Of a DNA stretch of 27,237 nucleotides, positions 8,014 through 20,199 are shown piece by piece. Numbering within the stretch: the stretch's first letter is position 1; every line of letters begins with the position of its first letter. The position numbers and the translations under genes are program-made. The notes beneath the pieces are model-generated. The model was not told where the DNA came from and did not search any database. It saw only the letters and a list, made by a program, of their open reading frames with translations. The DNA comes from Hypsibius dujardini (lineage: Eukaryota; Tardigrada; Eutardigrada; Parachela; Hypsibiidae), in contig LRSR01005910.1 in NCBI GenBank assembly GCA_001579985.1, forward strand, positions 1 through 27,237, in the 5' to 3' direction.

Positions 8014-11000
8014 ATGGATTTCTCCTCCCCTCGTAGGCCGGCGAGTACGTCAAGCAGCGGCGGCAACAGTAAGGGACGCTTCCCGCTGCCCTTCTCCTTG
8101 AGCATGAGCAAGTCTTCTTCGTCATCAGCCAAGACGACGGCAACTGTCACGGCCAAGCAGCAGCAGCATGCCTTTGCACCGGGAATCGCCAAGCGTCAGT
8201 CGCACTCCGAGTGGATGGGGGGAAGAAAGTCGCTCGGAGAGTATGCCCGGCTACCGAAATTGTCCCCGACTAATGACAACATTATTATCACACCGCCCGG
8301 TAATTCTTCCGGTCGTTTGTCCTCGCAAATGTCTGCGGGAAGTAGCCGTTCCTCGACATCCGCGTCCGGTGATTTACATGGCAACAACGGCAGCGGCAGC
8401 GGCAACAACGGGGTGCTGTTTGACGACTCCATTGCCGCGGAGGAGGGTCGGGAGAACTTTGCGCGGAACGGTGGGAATGACAGCGGGAGGAGGAATAAAT
8501 TTACGTTGGACGATGGGTTCTTGCAGGGGGAAGCCGCAGGCGCGTCGTCGGTTCCATTCCCGGGATTAGTGAAACCACTCACGAAAAGCCCCGATATTTT
8601 GGTACGTCTGTAAACCGGAACAATCCTTTAAGGTTTTTATTCTGGATTTCGTTAAAGCTGCACTAAGTAGGCACCCTCGTAACTCATTTACCTTGGGGTT
8701 CTAAGCCAGCTGTAGTGTCTGACTGGCTAGTCTAGTATCAGCTGGCATACCCCGTCTGCATCTGGTATACTTCTGCAGCTGGTATACCCCGTCTGCAGCT
8801 GGTATACGTCTGTGCAGTATTTTTCGTGCGATCGATTGTTCAGTTGTTTTTTTGGTTGCTGTTTTATTACACTGTAATTCCCGTAAAACACGAATGACTC
8901 TGCGCATCAGGCTGAAAACCATCAATCAACTGACTGACTGATGAGCTGAAGTTCTCTATCGGTTCGAGGTTGAGAATTTTTAAAAACTAGCACCGACTCT
9001 TGCTCAGTCTTATCACATATGCATAAGGGTAAATTTTACAATTTATTTGTCGGCGATAGATGTAAGTAAGGTGCTTGATGTAGCACGGCGTCTGAATTTG
9101 CCAACAGTTTTCCCTTAGTTCCCGCTGCCCTTACAACAGCTTTGGCCGCTCGATTGATTGTTTAATGTCTGCTATCTCAACCTTCCGGGTTGGGTGCGGT
9201 GTATTGGACAGATCGGCTGCAGGTGGTTTACATTACTACAAGCAACCTTTGCAGCCTTTTTAACAGCCCCGCAAGCAGTAAAACGACAGTTGTGTGTCTC
9301 TGCAGCGTTTGCACTTACAAAGCACATACATACGATGTTTGCCCATCCCCTCCATCATCAAAAGTTCCAACAAACGTTGCCTTATAGCACACTGGCGGGG
9401 CCGTTGAAGAGCGTATACCGTACATACGAGGGAATGAAGACGAGAGCAAACAGCGCAGTGGATAAGAGTAGCTGTAGATTTGAAGTTTGACACTCCATAT
9501 ATGATGCATTCACCATTGTGTGTATGTGTGTTTGGTACTATGTGTAACTAACGAACTATCGACTCGTATATTTATCCCATTACTTGTTCTCTAGAGTGTC
9601 GAATCAGCTCGTGTGGCTCAACGGCTCGCTTCCGCATCCTCCCCCTCATCCTCGAACCCTTCTGTGCGGACGGCGAATTTAATCAGCTTCAAGGAGGAGC
9701 AACCGGCGGACCTCTTGCTTGTCGACACGGGAGACCGGGATTCAACTCAAGGGAAACACAACGGCGGTGGCGGCAGTGTTGTGGCTAATGTGTGGGACCG
9801 ACCCAACACGCTGATTGCTCCGACTGCGACGCCCCTAGCCAACAAGTCAAACGGGTTCGCCGATGCTAAGAACGTCAGGTTTGTTGTAGTTGTTGCAAGG
9901 TTAGATTGTTCGTGAGCACTCGTCATCGCTTTGTGTTGTGCTTCCGGGGGCAGACCGTCTCTCTACCCTGCCACTACTGGCTACTCTCTCTGTCATGCAC
10001 TCACACACAATCAGCTGAGTTGTGGTGGTGCAACAATCGCGACGCTCGGCATTTGTGTGAATTGTTTTTCATGTGACTGGGTTTTTTTCGGGGTGTGTGG
10101 TTCTTTGTTGTCTCTTTTTCTGGGTGAATTTCTGTCATTGCTCCATTTTTCGGTTTCGCCTCATTTTTCGGAATTTCTTACGCCTTCTACGGCAAGTGGA
10201 GATTTATTTTGGCTTATGAAAAACTACTTTCATTTGTCTGTCTCTCTTCTTCAAACTCATTGTCAGTCGTTAGAACACACGGGAAAAGAGTAGATGAGCA
10301 AATGTGGTAAACCTTGAACTAAATCTAAATCTAAATCTAAATCTAAATCAAAACTTTTATAAAATAGACTTAGAAAAGTAACTTTAGTAAAATATCTGAG
10401 TGGCTAAATTTATTTTCAGATACACGTTTTTTACCTTTACTTTTCGTTTTTCTGTGAAATAAATTGCGACGCAGTTGACTGGTTTGTTGTCTGGTTGTTG
10501 GCTGGCTGTAGCGATGACGCTGTGTCATCGATGGCTTTACGTTTTCATTTGGGTGTTATAGGCCTCGAACTAGTCTGGAGACGATACGCCAGCAGATCCG
10601 ACAAATTGAAAGCGAAATTCGTGTGTCCAACGGCACCCGCCAACAGCAACAACAGCAACACGCTCTGTCGTCGCGCCATGATAATTTTGGCGATGGCTTC
10701 CTGGGGCTCTCGCGACCCATTCAGCCGTCTTTCTCCAGTCAAAGCATCCCCGCTAACTTTGACAGTTGCGACTACGAGTCTTCCTCTTTGTCCCCCCACG
10801 GCAACCGCCACCATAACTATCATCACCAACGCAGCGGCAGTCACAACAAATTCCTGCCCCACATGCAGCGTGCCTACAGCGTTGATGTAGCCGTGCACTC
10901 TGCCATCTCGGACATTCAAAGTGCGGTGCGCCGGAACAGCATGATACGACTTAAGAGTTCGACAAACGCCCTCCAGCAGGCCGGAATTGAGGAGGAGGAG

Positions 11001-14000
11001 GACAACGTTTGGGTTAAGAGGTTAGTGGGAAAACAGGGTGTGAGCGTTTATGGAATGATGATACAGTACAGCCCTGTTGACTTTTGAGTTTTGACTTGAT
11101 CAGACATATCTTTTTATATGTCTGTCTGTCTGTCTGTCTGTCTGTCTTCTTCTGTCTGTCTGTCTGTCTGTCTGACTGTCTGTCTGTCTGTCTGTCTGAC
11201 TGTCTGTCTGACTGTCTGTCTGTCTGGTTTGTTCGTTTTTCCGTTCTCACCATGTCGGTTTATGCCTGCGGTTTTTGTCTGTTCAGGCTGATAGCCTGTC
11301 AATCTACTTGCCGCGCTTTGCGTTAAGCCTTGTTCTAATGGGCGTCCGCTTATCCATAAATGTTGTCGGGGCTCGTTTGATCCAACGAAGAACCTCTTTT
11401 TAAACGAAGCGAGAATATAAAAGCCATTTGTTTGCTGTTAGACAAGCAGCACTTGCGGTTAGGCCTGAAAACCTCGGTTAAGTTGACCCACCATACGCAC
11501 ACACAGCAGATGCCACATAAAAGCTGCTCGACCTGAACGATAACACCGCTTTCACAGCACTCACTGCCGGCCTAAAATCACTCCTGCGATCCCCGCTCTC
11601 TTGGCTCAAAACACACTGAACCCTGGACTGAAAGGCCAAGAGAGTGTTGCTCCAACCGATCGGAACCGAAAGACCCAGTTGTAAACTCATGCAAATCGAT
11701 ATCACAAACCTGGCTGTTTCTATCGTATCCCACTAGTCGTGAGAGAGAGGCCCTCCTCCCGGCTGGGTGGTTTTCGACTGAGTGGCTCACCTAATCAAAT
11801 CATGCAAACGCCAGGCTGTCCCTAGCCTGGCAGCCTGTATATAGACGTGTGAATGTCTGTGTCTGAGTCTGTGTTTGTGTGTGTCCATCGGAAGGAAGCT
11901 TTTCCTTTTAGCTTTATTGGGTCGCAGCGACTTATCCAGGAACTGATAGGATCGATATGATAGCTCGGGCTCGCGAGTATACTACCGACTTATTTACGGT
12001 TTGGTTGGCCATATGGGCCCAGTCTTTTTCACTTCCTCCGGGGAGCGTTTGTGTGGTAGTACGCAGTGGTTCTTTTCTTCGAGTTAATTGATAGCCATTT
12101 CCGGAATCCGGACCAGTTGGAGCCGACAACCGCAGGGGACGTTTATAAATGCCCTCAATGCCTTTTCCAATCTGGCTGGAGCCACTTTTCAGTTCGTGAA
12201 CCTTGTGTTTTGAGGGGCTCTTTTTCTGGCTTCTCATTTTCCCGCGGCGATGCCATTTCGACTTGACGCCTTGCACGTATCCATGTACGCGCGTAGTTGC
12301 ATTCCTTGTCTGATTTTTGTGAAATGTTGCTACCGATTCGAACACTTCTGAATCAATCTGTCGAATGAGTCGGATGTTCGAGGCGTGGCGCGATACTTCT
12401 TTCTAATCAACATTTAATTTTGGTTACTCATCTTTTTCCCACGCAAGTCATCTAGCGAGAGGTATGTTTTGTAAAGTCAGACAATGCATTCAGACAATTC
12501 ATTTCAGACGTACAGTATACGATCTTCTCTTTTTTTCTTACTAACTTATCGGTGATGCTGATGGATATGTTTACTACGCAATTAGTCTTTATTTGAATAA
12601 GAAAGTACGCGTATTAAATGGATCTGCACCTTAATGGTTGAGTTCTCTCATTTCGTTCTGTCTGTTTCAGTCAATGTCTGTACTTTGTTGCCTTCTCGAA
12701 ATGATGCTGTTTGACTTTTTTAGGAAGCCCCTATTTTGTCAAATGTGATGAAGTAATCATTGTAATAGACTCGTGGTTGTGGCAGCCTGACGTTATCGTC
12801 AGTTGTCAAACCGGGAGTTCATTTTGTGGGCGCCGCAAATGGAGAGTGCCTGTGCTGTCCTGTCGAGTCTACGGACGACCAGCCACAATGGGCACTTGAG
12901 ATAAACTCTGACTGATTGAATTTATTGTTCGTGCACACTAAAACGCAGCTGAAGGATTGTGGCTCTCGTTAATTGAAAATCATTCACGTAATGCCCTCGT
13001 GCACTTACGCTGGTCTAAGCTATGTCAGGAAAATCAGTGTGAGAGTTCTCAGAACGATTGTGCCTGCCTGTACTGACGCCTGGATTCTGGAAGGTGTTCC
13101 AATAGACTGTCTTTAAGTTCTGCAGCTTCTGTCTAATAAATTGCCCTTACCATTTGTTAATGTTCCGTGTATTTTTTCCAGGGATTCATCCGCACAAACA
13201 GAAATGCAAGAAGTAGCGGACGAGTCGCCTCAGCATCTCGTTGTGCCTGCGCCGGTCCCGGCATTGCTGTCTCCCGTGACGCCGGAAACAGACGAGGAGA
13301 TGGAAAATGAATCCAGGCAGTTGTTGAGTCATGAGAACGGCGGGGAAGATGGCATCGGTGGCGGCGGCGGTGGGGTTAGCGGAATCAACTGTGATAATCG
13401 GATAGGAAGCCTTTCTCGACCCCTTTCGGCACGACGACCGTCCTGCCAGAGCGCACACGACTTGATTGAGGGAGTGCTGTTCCGTTGCTGCTATCTCGGC
13501 TCCACGCATCTCTTCTCGGACTCAAGACCCACAAAGTCCTCCAGGTTGAATCAGGCTCAGGAAGCCGTCACGCGAATCAAGGTACGTAATGAGCTGGTGA
13601 ACATCGTTAGAGGGCCTGATAAAGGCCTCTGTTGGTTGTTGTTTTAGCTTAGGGAGACGCATGCACATAGACAGTCAGGTGGGTAGACAGAGAGACAATC
13701 AGGAGAGACAGAGACAGACAGCAACAGACAGACAGACAGACAGACAGACAGATCAGGCAGATAAGCAGACCGACAGACAAACAGATAGGCAGACAGACAG
13801 ACGGTGAGACAGACGGAGAGACAGACAGTGACGTGAATTTGACGCGGATGCAAGCAGACAGATCTGCATTGGAACTTTTTCTCCTTTGACTTAGACCGTC
13901 TCATTGAATTCGTTTGTTGTAAAATAGACCCCAGCTGCGTTAGATTCTTCCAATGTTTCCTCTTTGCGGGATGCCTAAATTGAAAACGTCTTTTTTTCAA

Positions 14001-17000
14001 AGGCACCAGATGGTGAATCTCAGCCTATGACGGATGTGGATCTCTTCATCTCAATGGAAAAAATAATGGTACTCAACGTGGACATTCAGGACATCCTGAT
14101 GGATCATCCGTTGCGCACGATAAGTTACATCGCTGATATCGGAGATCTGGTCGTTCTCATGGTCAAGCGCGGCTTGGAGGATTTGAACTGTGATGCCGTC
14201 CTGCGGTCCACACAACCGAAGATGCTGTGCCATGTCTTTCAGTCGGATGAGGTACTTCTAAATATCTAAATAGCTGAGGTCTGTTTGTGATGGCCCGTAT
14301 TGATTGACTGTGTTAATTCTGTCTTTGATTGCCCATGTTTATTGACTGTTAATTTTATGCTATTTATCTTACTACGGATGCTTTATTGTTCAAATGTGAT
14401 TGTAAATTTACAACTCTTTTCGTAGGCGTCGATGATCGCGCAGACCATCGGAAACGCGTTTCAAGTTGCCTATATGGTAAGTATCCAAATCATTATTCTA
14501 CTGTTCCGTGATACGGAAATGAGAATCCAGTTGCATACCGTTGTATCCCACTTGCACACTCCCACTCCCGTTGTATCCCACTCCCACTCCCGTTGTATCC
14601 CACTCCCACTCCCGTTGTATCCCACTCCCACTCCCACTCCCGTTGCATCCCACTCCCACTCCCGTTGCATCCCACTCCCACTCCCGTTGTATCCCACTTC
14701 CACTCCCACTCCCGTTGTATCCCACTTCCACTCCCACTCCCGTTGTATCCCACTCCCACTTCCACTCCCGTTGTATCTCACTCCCACTCCGACTACTTGC
14801 CCACGCCCTATTTCCAGTTCCCTATTGACGCATGATTTTCCGTTCCCTCTAGGAATACCTCAAAGCCAACGGCATTCAGGACGATCGCTACCTCCGTCAT
14901 TTGGACTACCTCGAGGTCCTCAACTCGCAAGAAATGTCCACTAATGAGCTAGACCTTTTTGCCTCTAAAGACAAGCAAATGAACGTAAGTCATTATTAAT
15001 CATTGGGATTCCCGGACAAGTCCATAAAAGCGATTGCTGTTACGAATGCATTCTCCGCCCGTAACGGAGAATGGATTTTCGGTTCATCACTCTCTGTTTG
15101 GAGCGGTAACGCGGTCAGCCTGTTGTCGATCGGGTTATGAAGGAGATTTTAATTTGACAGGTTGTAATACCGAAGCAGAAAGGTGAGATCCTGGGCGTGG
15201 TGATAGTGGAGTCTGGATGGGGTAGCATGCTCCCCACCGTGATTATTGCCAATCTCTGCCCCGGCGGACCCGGCGCTCGCTGCGGCAAACTCAGTATTGG
15301 AGATCAGCTCATTTCCATCAATGGAATCAGCTTGGTCGGTCTTCCTCTTGCTCAGTGTCAAACCACAATCAAGGTAGGCACTTTTGGTGCACGTATATAA
15401 TCAATGTAATTGTCTGAATTTGATGTCTACCACTTGCCTTCTATATTTTGAGATGCGTTCTTTGTGTGTAGTAGTTTCACTCAGGTCTTGTCTCTGAACC
15501 TCCGTTTGTTTTTTTCTTTCGAGTCTTCGGTACAATATCATCCTTGTCTGAATGTCTGTCTAGCCATGTCTGCCTGGCCGTGTCTGCCTGTTTGATTACG
15601 CCTGACTATGTCTGTGATTCAGCTGACTGGTGTGTTTATCTGCGTCTGGCTATTTCACCTCTATCTGACCATTTTACATTTACCTGATGCGTGTGTTTGT
15701 CGGTTCTTCACTTTTTGTTTGTTTGTGCCTGACTGTGTGTTTGTTTGTGCCTGACTGTGTGTTTGTTTGTGCCTGACTGTATGTTTGTTGTCGACGCCTT
15801 CCCTGACCTGGGAACATTCTCAAAATTTCGGGCGAATTCACAATCCCCTTACTATTATTTTCAGATAGTCCCATATTTAAGATGAATAAAAAATATTATT
15901 TCGCCGGTGTGGTGCTAGAGAAGTTTTTTGGCGGAAGTTCAAAGTTTCAATTTACGCTGCAAACGTTCTACAGCAAATTGACTGATTGATTGATTGATTG
16001 GTCTAGCACTAGCTCAGCTCATTTGATTGATTGCGTGTGGTGATGTAATGGTTAGATTGATTGATTGGCTGGTTTTGGTTATATTCGTCGAGTAGCAAAT
16101 GAATCACGTTCAAAGGATTGATGTAAAATTTATTTATTTCTTGATGGTTAGTGATTGGATAAATTAAAAATGGAAGTCAAAGCACTGCTCCTTAAAAAGG
16201 TAAACGAAGCAGTCAAGCAAATGATATTGCGCCAAAACTGATTAAATCAAGCAGGCAATTCGGCTTAAGTTAGAACTCTGGCCAATCAATCAATCAATCA
16301 ATCAGCTAATCGATCACACGTAGTGCATAAAATCATTCAATCAATCAATCAATCAGTTGCACTGAACGATTGCTGAACCAATCACATAATCAACTAATCG
16401 ATTTGCACTGGAACGTTTGCACTTTTCACTGTAAACTTGAAACTTTGATATTCCGCCAAAAAAAATTCTCTGGTACCTTACCGGTGATATATTTTTTTGT
16501 TCATCATAAATATGGGATTATCTAAAAAAAAACTGAGGGGAATTTTGAATTTGCCCTTTGAAAATTTTCCCAAGTGAGCAAATATATGAGATTGTCAGAC
16601 TAGTTTTCCTCCGAAGCTATCTCAGTAACTTATCTGAATATTCACTTATCTGTTATCTCTTGGGTCACTGTACTCGTGCCTGTTGTATTTATGATTTAGC
16701 CGCCTACGTGTTAAAGGGGGAGGGGAGGGTTGTTGAAGGTGTTCTGCCTGATATTCATCATATTTTTGCCTTTGCAGAATGTGAAAACCCACACGGTTGT
16801 TAAGCTGACCATAGTTTCCTGTCCTCCCGTGGTGGAAGTGAAGATAAAGCGACCCGACACGCGGTACCAGCTGGGTTTCAGCGTTCAGAACGGCATCATC
16901 TGCTCACTCCTCCGTGGCGGCATTGCCGAACGCGGCGGCATCCGGGTCGGGCATCGCATCATCGAAATCAACAATCAAAGCGTGGTTGCGACGAACCACG

Positions 17001-17110
17001 AGAACATTGTGAATATGTTGGCACACTCGGTCGGGGAGATTGAACTGAAGACAATGCCTTCCTCGATATTTCGTCTTCTCACAGGCCAGGATACACCCGT
17101 GTATATATAA
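8014..17110 (+). CDS. APBA (X11/lin-10): X11/Mint/LIN-10 PTB-PDZ-PDZ adaptor
   Basis: Exons: 8014-8601, 9595-9878, 10562-11020, 13182-13581, 14003-14251, 14426-14476, 14853-14984, 15161-15373 and 16778-17110. They total 2709 bp (902 aa) with consistent phases. The first about 530 residues are low-complexity (Ser, Gly, Gln, Asn) with a charged helical piece ([13 protein letters not shown]). The PTB domain starts near 537 ([15 protein letters not shown]) and continues through [37 protein letters not shown] and EYLKANG. PDZ1 (about 724-808) has [22 protein letters not shown]2 (about 812-888) has [16 protein letters not shown] and [19 protein letters not shown]. The C-terminus PVYI is the conserved X11 tail. 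Family members link amyloid-precursor-type receptors, Munc18 and PDZ ligands in neuronal and epithelial trafficking. The PTB lacks the 11-residue insert I recall between RIK and AP(D/E)GES in some vertebrate isoforms. CASK- and Munc18-binding motifs were not identified. The start codon is the first in exon 8012-8601. Confidence 0.95.
8602..9594 (+). other. X11 intron 1 with a GGTATAC minisatellite
   Basis: A four-unit imperfect repeat of 17-20 bp (CAGCTGGTATACCCCGTCTG and variants) lies at about 8739-8811. The remainder holds short unsupported frames and no RNA gene. Confidence 0.55.
9879..10561 (+). other. X11 intron 2 with an AAATCT hexamer array
   Basis: Four AAATCT units and a variant fifth at 10321-10350. 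A 120-codon frame at 9931-10293 is Cys- and Leu-rich and has no family features; it lies wholly in the intron. Confidence 0.55.
11021..13181 (+). other. X11 intron 3, 2.16 kb
   Basis: The largest intron of the gene. It contains a TCTG microsatellite (11118-11227). A 137-codon antisense frame (12345-11932) has a basic stretch loosely resembling the ribosome-biogenesis factor LLPH. The rest (11340-11900 and 12350-13180) shows nothing recognisable. Confidence 0.5.
11118..11227. repeat. TCTG tetranucleotide microsatellite
   Basis: About 26 TCTG units interrupted by single TCTT and GACTG variants, in X11 intron 3. Cys/Leu/Ser and Asp/Arg/Gln frames over it are artefacts. Confidence 0.9.
13662..13830. 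repeat. CAGA tetranucleotide microsatellite, degenerate
   Basis: Interrupted CAGA and GACA units in X11 intron 4 (13582-14002), densest at about 13720-13752. This is the same motif as TCTG but in opposite orientation to the intron 3 array. Confidence 0.85.
14543..14795. repeat. CCCACT/CCCGTTGTAT composite minisatellite, G4-prone on minus strand
   Basis: Blocks of CCCACT alternate with CCCGTTGTATCCCACT-type spacers and fill most of X11 intron 6 (14477-14852). At 14621-14641 four CCC runs are separated by three bases each. The minus strand therefore reads four GGG runs with 3-nt loops, a canonical quadruplex motif. Confidence 0.85.
15374..15806 (+). repeat. 5' part of X11 intron 8 with a 22-bp GTTTG repeat
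   Basis: About three tandem units of GTTTGTTTGTGCCTGACTGT type lie at 15717-15784, after a stretch rich in TGTCTG and GACTG words. No gene is seen here. Confidence 0.6.
15807..16574. mobile_element. Foldback element A in the last X11 intron
   Basis: Long inverted arms (about 15807-15985 and 16395-16574) have tips CCTGGGAACATTCTCAAA and CTTGGGAAAATTTTCAAA. Shared inner blocks include AGATAGTCCCATATTTAAG and GGCGGAAGTTCAAAGTTT. The loop side is full of GATT or AATC tetramers in opposite orientations. It has no coding capacity. Tip and arm sequences resemble element B at 21099-21563. Superfamily is unknown and no clear target duplication was found. Confidence 0.65.
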
Positions 17111-17570
17111 TGATGTGAACTGAGTTGACGAATCAAATTCCAACTGCGTTTGATACTTTGAGTCTGTGAAGACGACCTTTTGTTTGTTCCTCGTTTTAGT
17201 TACTTCTCTCAAATACAGTTTCTCTAGTCTTAAAGGAGAACGCTCAGGTTTTTATTGGATTGCTTTTAGCTCACTTTTACCGAATTTATATGTACATGTT
17301 TGCTGGTGTTTAACTATGTGGGCACGCAGATGAAAATCCTTTGTTGCTTTGGATACATTTCGTCTTATATTCTTATGTCTTCTCTACGAGCACCCGTGCG
17401 AAACCAGCCAATTCGGGGAAATCGTCTGCGCTCATATATCTATTCAGTTTTGTGTGTGTCCGCCCGTCTGTCTGCCTGTATGTCTTACTGTCTGTCTGTG
17501 TATCTATTTGTCTGGCTACTTGTCTGGTTACTTGTCTGCATGTATGTCTTCCTCTCCATCTGTATGTCTT

Positions 17571-17601
<31 letters not shown>

Positions 17602-18195
17602 GACTGTCTGTCTGTCTGTCTGTCTTTCTATCTGTCTGTGTGTCTGTCTACTTGTTTGCCTGCCTGCATGTCTTTGTTCGCCATTAAGTATTAGAACTCT
17701 CCCTTTGAAACTCCACACCTTACGATCATTCAAATGCAGTAATCTATACTATGCATCACCGAATTCGTGGTAGGGTCTCTGGGCATCGTCAACACTGGCC
17801 CCGACGTATCTTCAAGGCCAGCCGGTCATCATGCCTGAACGAAGAGTACACCGTTTGAGATTGCGGAAAGGCATCATCAAGTTTTACACATCGCCATTCC
17901 ACTCCGAATGGATGCGGACTTCCGTAATATCTCAAGATCGATGGATGGTCGGCCGGGTACGCGTTACGAGTTTATGACGGGCATAAAATAGACGAAGATT
18001 GGGACAAGTCATGTTGTTGCGCCGCGCCCATGCATGACCGCAGACCGTTATTCGAGTTTGCTACTATATCCTCCACTGCTTCGCTAGCCACTGTCTATTA
18101 AATGTCTCAGTATTTTTTCTTAGTCCCTCAAAGCCTATTCTGTTTCTTCTTCTTCTGAGTTTGGGTTAATCATTATTCACACAATTGGACCGGAA
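17111..18195. other. Spacer between X11 and the LDLa-protein gene
   Basis: This contains the X11 3' UTR (no AATAAA recognised nearby), a TCTG microsatellite, and presumably the promoter of the downstream gene. A 48-codon frame near 17831 has no recognised similarity. A TATA-like CATAAAATAG lies near 17980. Confidence 0.4.
17455..17670. repeat. TCTG microsatellite, degenerate
   Basis: Perfect TCTG units at about 17570-17625, flanked by degenerate GTCT-type units. Located about 350 bp beyond the X11 stop. Overlapping Cys-rich frames are artefacts. Confidence 0.85.
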
Positions 18196-20199
18196 ATGTC
18201 CAAGTACAGGATCGTCCTCTTATCGCTTTGCCTTCTTTTCCTCCAGGTACGTTGGAATCCTTCGTTGACTTTGCATGTAATCGTCCTAAAGTGTTTTCGT
18301 TTTCTTTTCGCGTTTAAGATCTCCCTTTGCCTCGCCAGTTCGAAACCATCGTTTGAGGAACTCATGCCGCCGGACTTACTAGAGACTATACCCAAAGAGC
18401 ATCATTCTCGATTCGCCAGAAGTGTCGAAGGAGGCCCTTGTACAGTGTCTGCCGGGGGAGTTCAGCCTTCGATATACCTCGGCACCAACGGTTTGCCTAT
18501 TTCTGTGCCTGTTAATTCGCCACCCTATTTCGGCTCACCAGCCTACGCGGACAGTTGCGTCTTTGATAGTCTCCCTATGACCCGTTGCAACAGCAGCACC
18601 GGAAAGTGCGAGTGCGATCCTGCCATATCAGGTATATCACATGGTGTGCTGCTGTTTTTCAGTTTTTTTGTACATTCCACTGCATCATCATAGCTGTGAC
18701 TCCACTAATAACAGGCGATGCACTTATCGTTCTAAAACTGATTGCAATAATGCGCCTATGATTTAAAAAGTTTTAAATCCACTCCTGTCTCATAGTGCGA
18801 CTGAACGTATTTCCCGGCGCTGGCCTGTGTCTACCGTTGTCCTACCCCAATGTCACCAAAGGTCTCTGCCTGCCCTCGTTTCCCGACATGTGCGACACGC
18901 TCGTTTCCGGCTCGTACTGCGGCTCCGTTCAGGTCGGTTCAGTCCGGCAACTGAAGTGCGTCTGTCGCAACGGAATCGGAGCTTGGCCGAACTGTATGCC
19001 CAGTAAGTTACCGCGCGACGATCTTTTTCTCACCGGAGAGTGGAGACCATTATACAGAATATATTATTCTGTATATAAATGTGAATTCAAATGTGAATTC
19101 CCCGATATCATTTAGAGATCGGAAGTCCTTGCCAGAACACGACGGTCTGCTGGAACCAGATCCCAAACTCCTACTGCGCTAATATCGTCAACGGTTTTGG
19201 CACATGCCAGTGCCTGACTACCGGGATCACTTACACGTACACGCCGTTTGGAACGGCAAACGTTGTCAGCGGCACCGCATCGCAGACCTCCGTCCCGAGT
19301 CTCCAACAGAATCAGTGCGTGCCGATTTTCTGTCCGGCCGTCTCAACTGCTAGTGGTGCGGCCTCGTTCGTCGGCTTGCAGGCGTGCCAGGGCGATCCGT
19401 TACCCCAAACTGTGGGTGGGATAGTTCCGACGCCCGATCCGACTAACGTTCCGTTCGTCTGCACCAACACATCGCGAGGCTACGACTGCACCTGCAAGGC
19501 CGGCACGAAAGGACGAGGCCACAATGCTACTACGATTGGACGATGTAAGCGCGTAACTTTCCTTGGTCGGACGATCTGTTTTAGATAACGGAAAATACGG
19601 GAGAAGGGCGCAATCGAAAATATAAATTCTGAATCCTTAAACATGTGCTATTATTTATCCTTAGGTTGTCTGGCAGAGCATCTTGTTTGTTCGGACTACA
19701 GCAAGTGCCTGTTTGTCAGCCAGCTTTGTGACGGAGTTCCAGACTGCAATGTGAGTAGATTTTTTGTCATTTTAATTAATTTGATATAATGATTTGACAC
19801 ACAGGACTGCTCGGACGAGAGGTCCTCATTCTGTACCGGTGCCTGGCCTTTAAACGCCCCACAATGTGGTACGCCGAATCGAGTTCTCCCACCAGGGGAC
19901 GAATTCGTGCAGCAACTCAATCAGCTTCGCTCGGACCAGCTGACTCAGATCAGCGGTCAATCTTCCGGCGATCATCCTAAGCCGGCGGCGGACTCGATAA
20001 CCTTCGCCGAGTTCATCATGCCGAGTGGGAAATCCTTTAAGGTAAGCCATGGTTGAATGATTCGGCTTGAATCAGTTTCATCGGTTTCATCCGTTCAATC
20101 AGTTTCAACTGGAAACTGGACACTTTATTGCAGGATCTAAAAGTTGTGAACGTAAACGAGGACCCTAGCAAGTCACGGCGGCCCGCTCCGACACCGTAA
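18196..20199 (+). CDS. Secreted Cys-rich protein with one LDL-receptor class A module
   Basis: Exons: 18196-18246, 18319-18631, 18796-19002, 19116-19544, 19665-19750, 19805-20041 and 20134-20199. They total 1389 bp (462 aa) and all junctions are in phase. Splicing exon 1 to 2 rebuilds a strong signal peptide (MSKYRIVLLSLCLLFLQ then ISLCLA). Residues about 90-330 hold scattered Cys pairs (CECDPAIS, CVCRNG, CQCLTTG, CTCKAG) that resemble loosely EGF-like loops but fit no family I can name. Residues about 335-372 form an LDLa module: QLCDGVPDC followed by the acidic SDE, with one extra Cys (DCSDE). The tail is Pro/Gln/Ser-rich and ends without a membrane helix or GPI-type signal, so secretion is expected. 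LDLa modules bind calcium and ligands such as lipoproteins, but the partner here is unknown. Confidence 0.85.

Noticed and set aside
14432-14944. 170-codon frame through X11 exon 6 and intron 6
   Set aside because: After the 17 genuine codons it runs across the CCCACT minisatellite; a GTAAGT donor at 14477 ends the exon.
17300-17773. 157-codon Cys-rich plus-strand frame
   Set aside because: It is the translation of a TCTG microsatellite.
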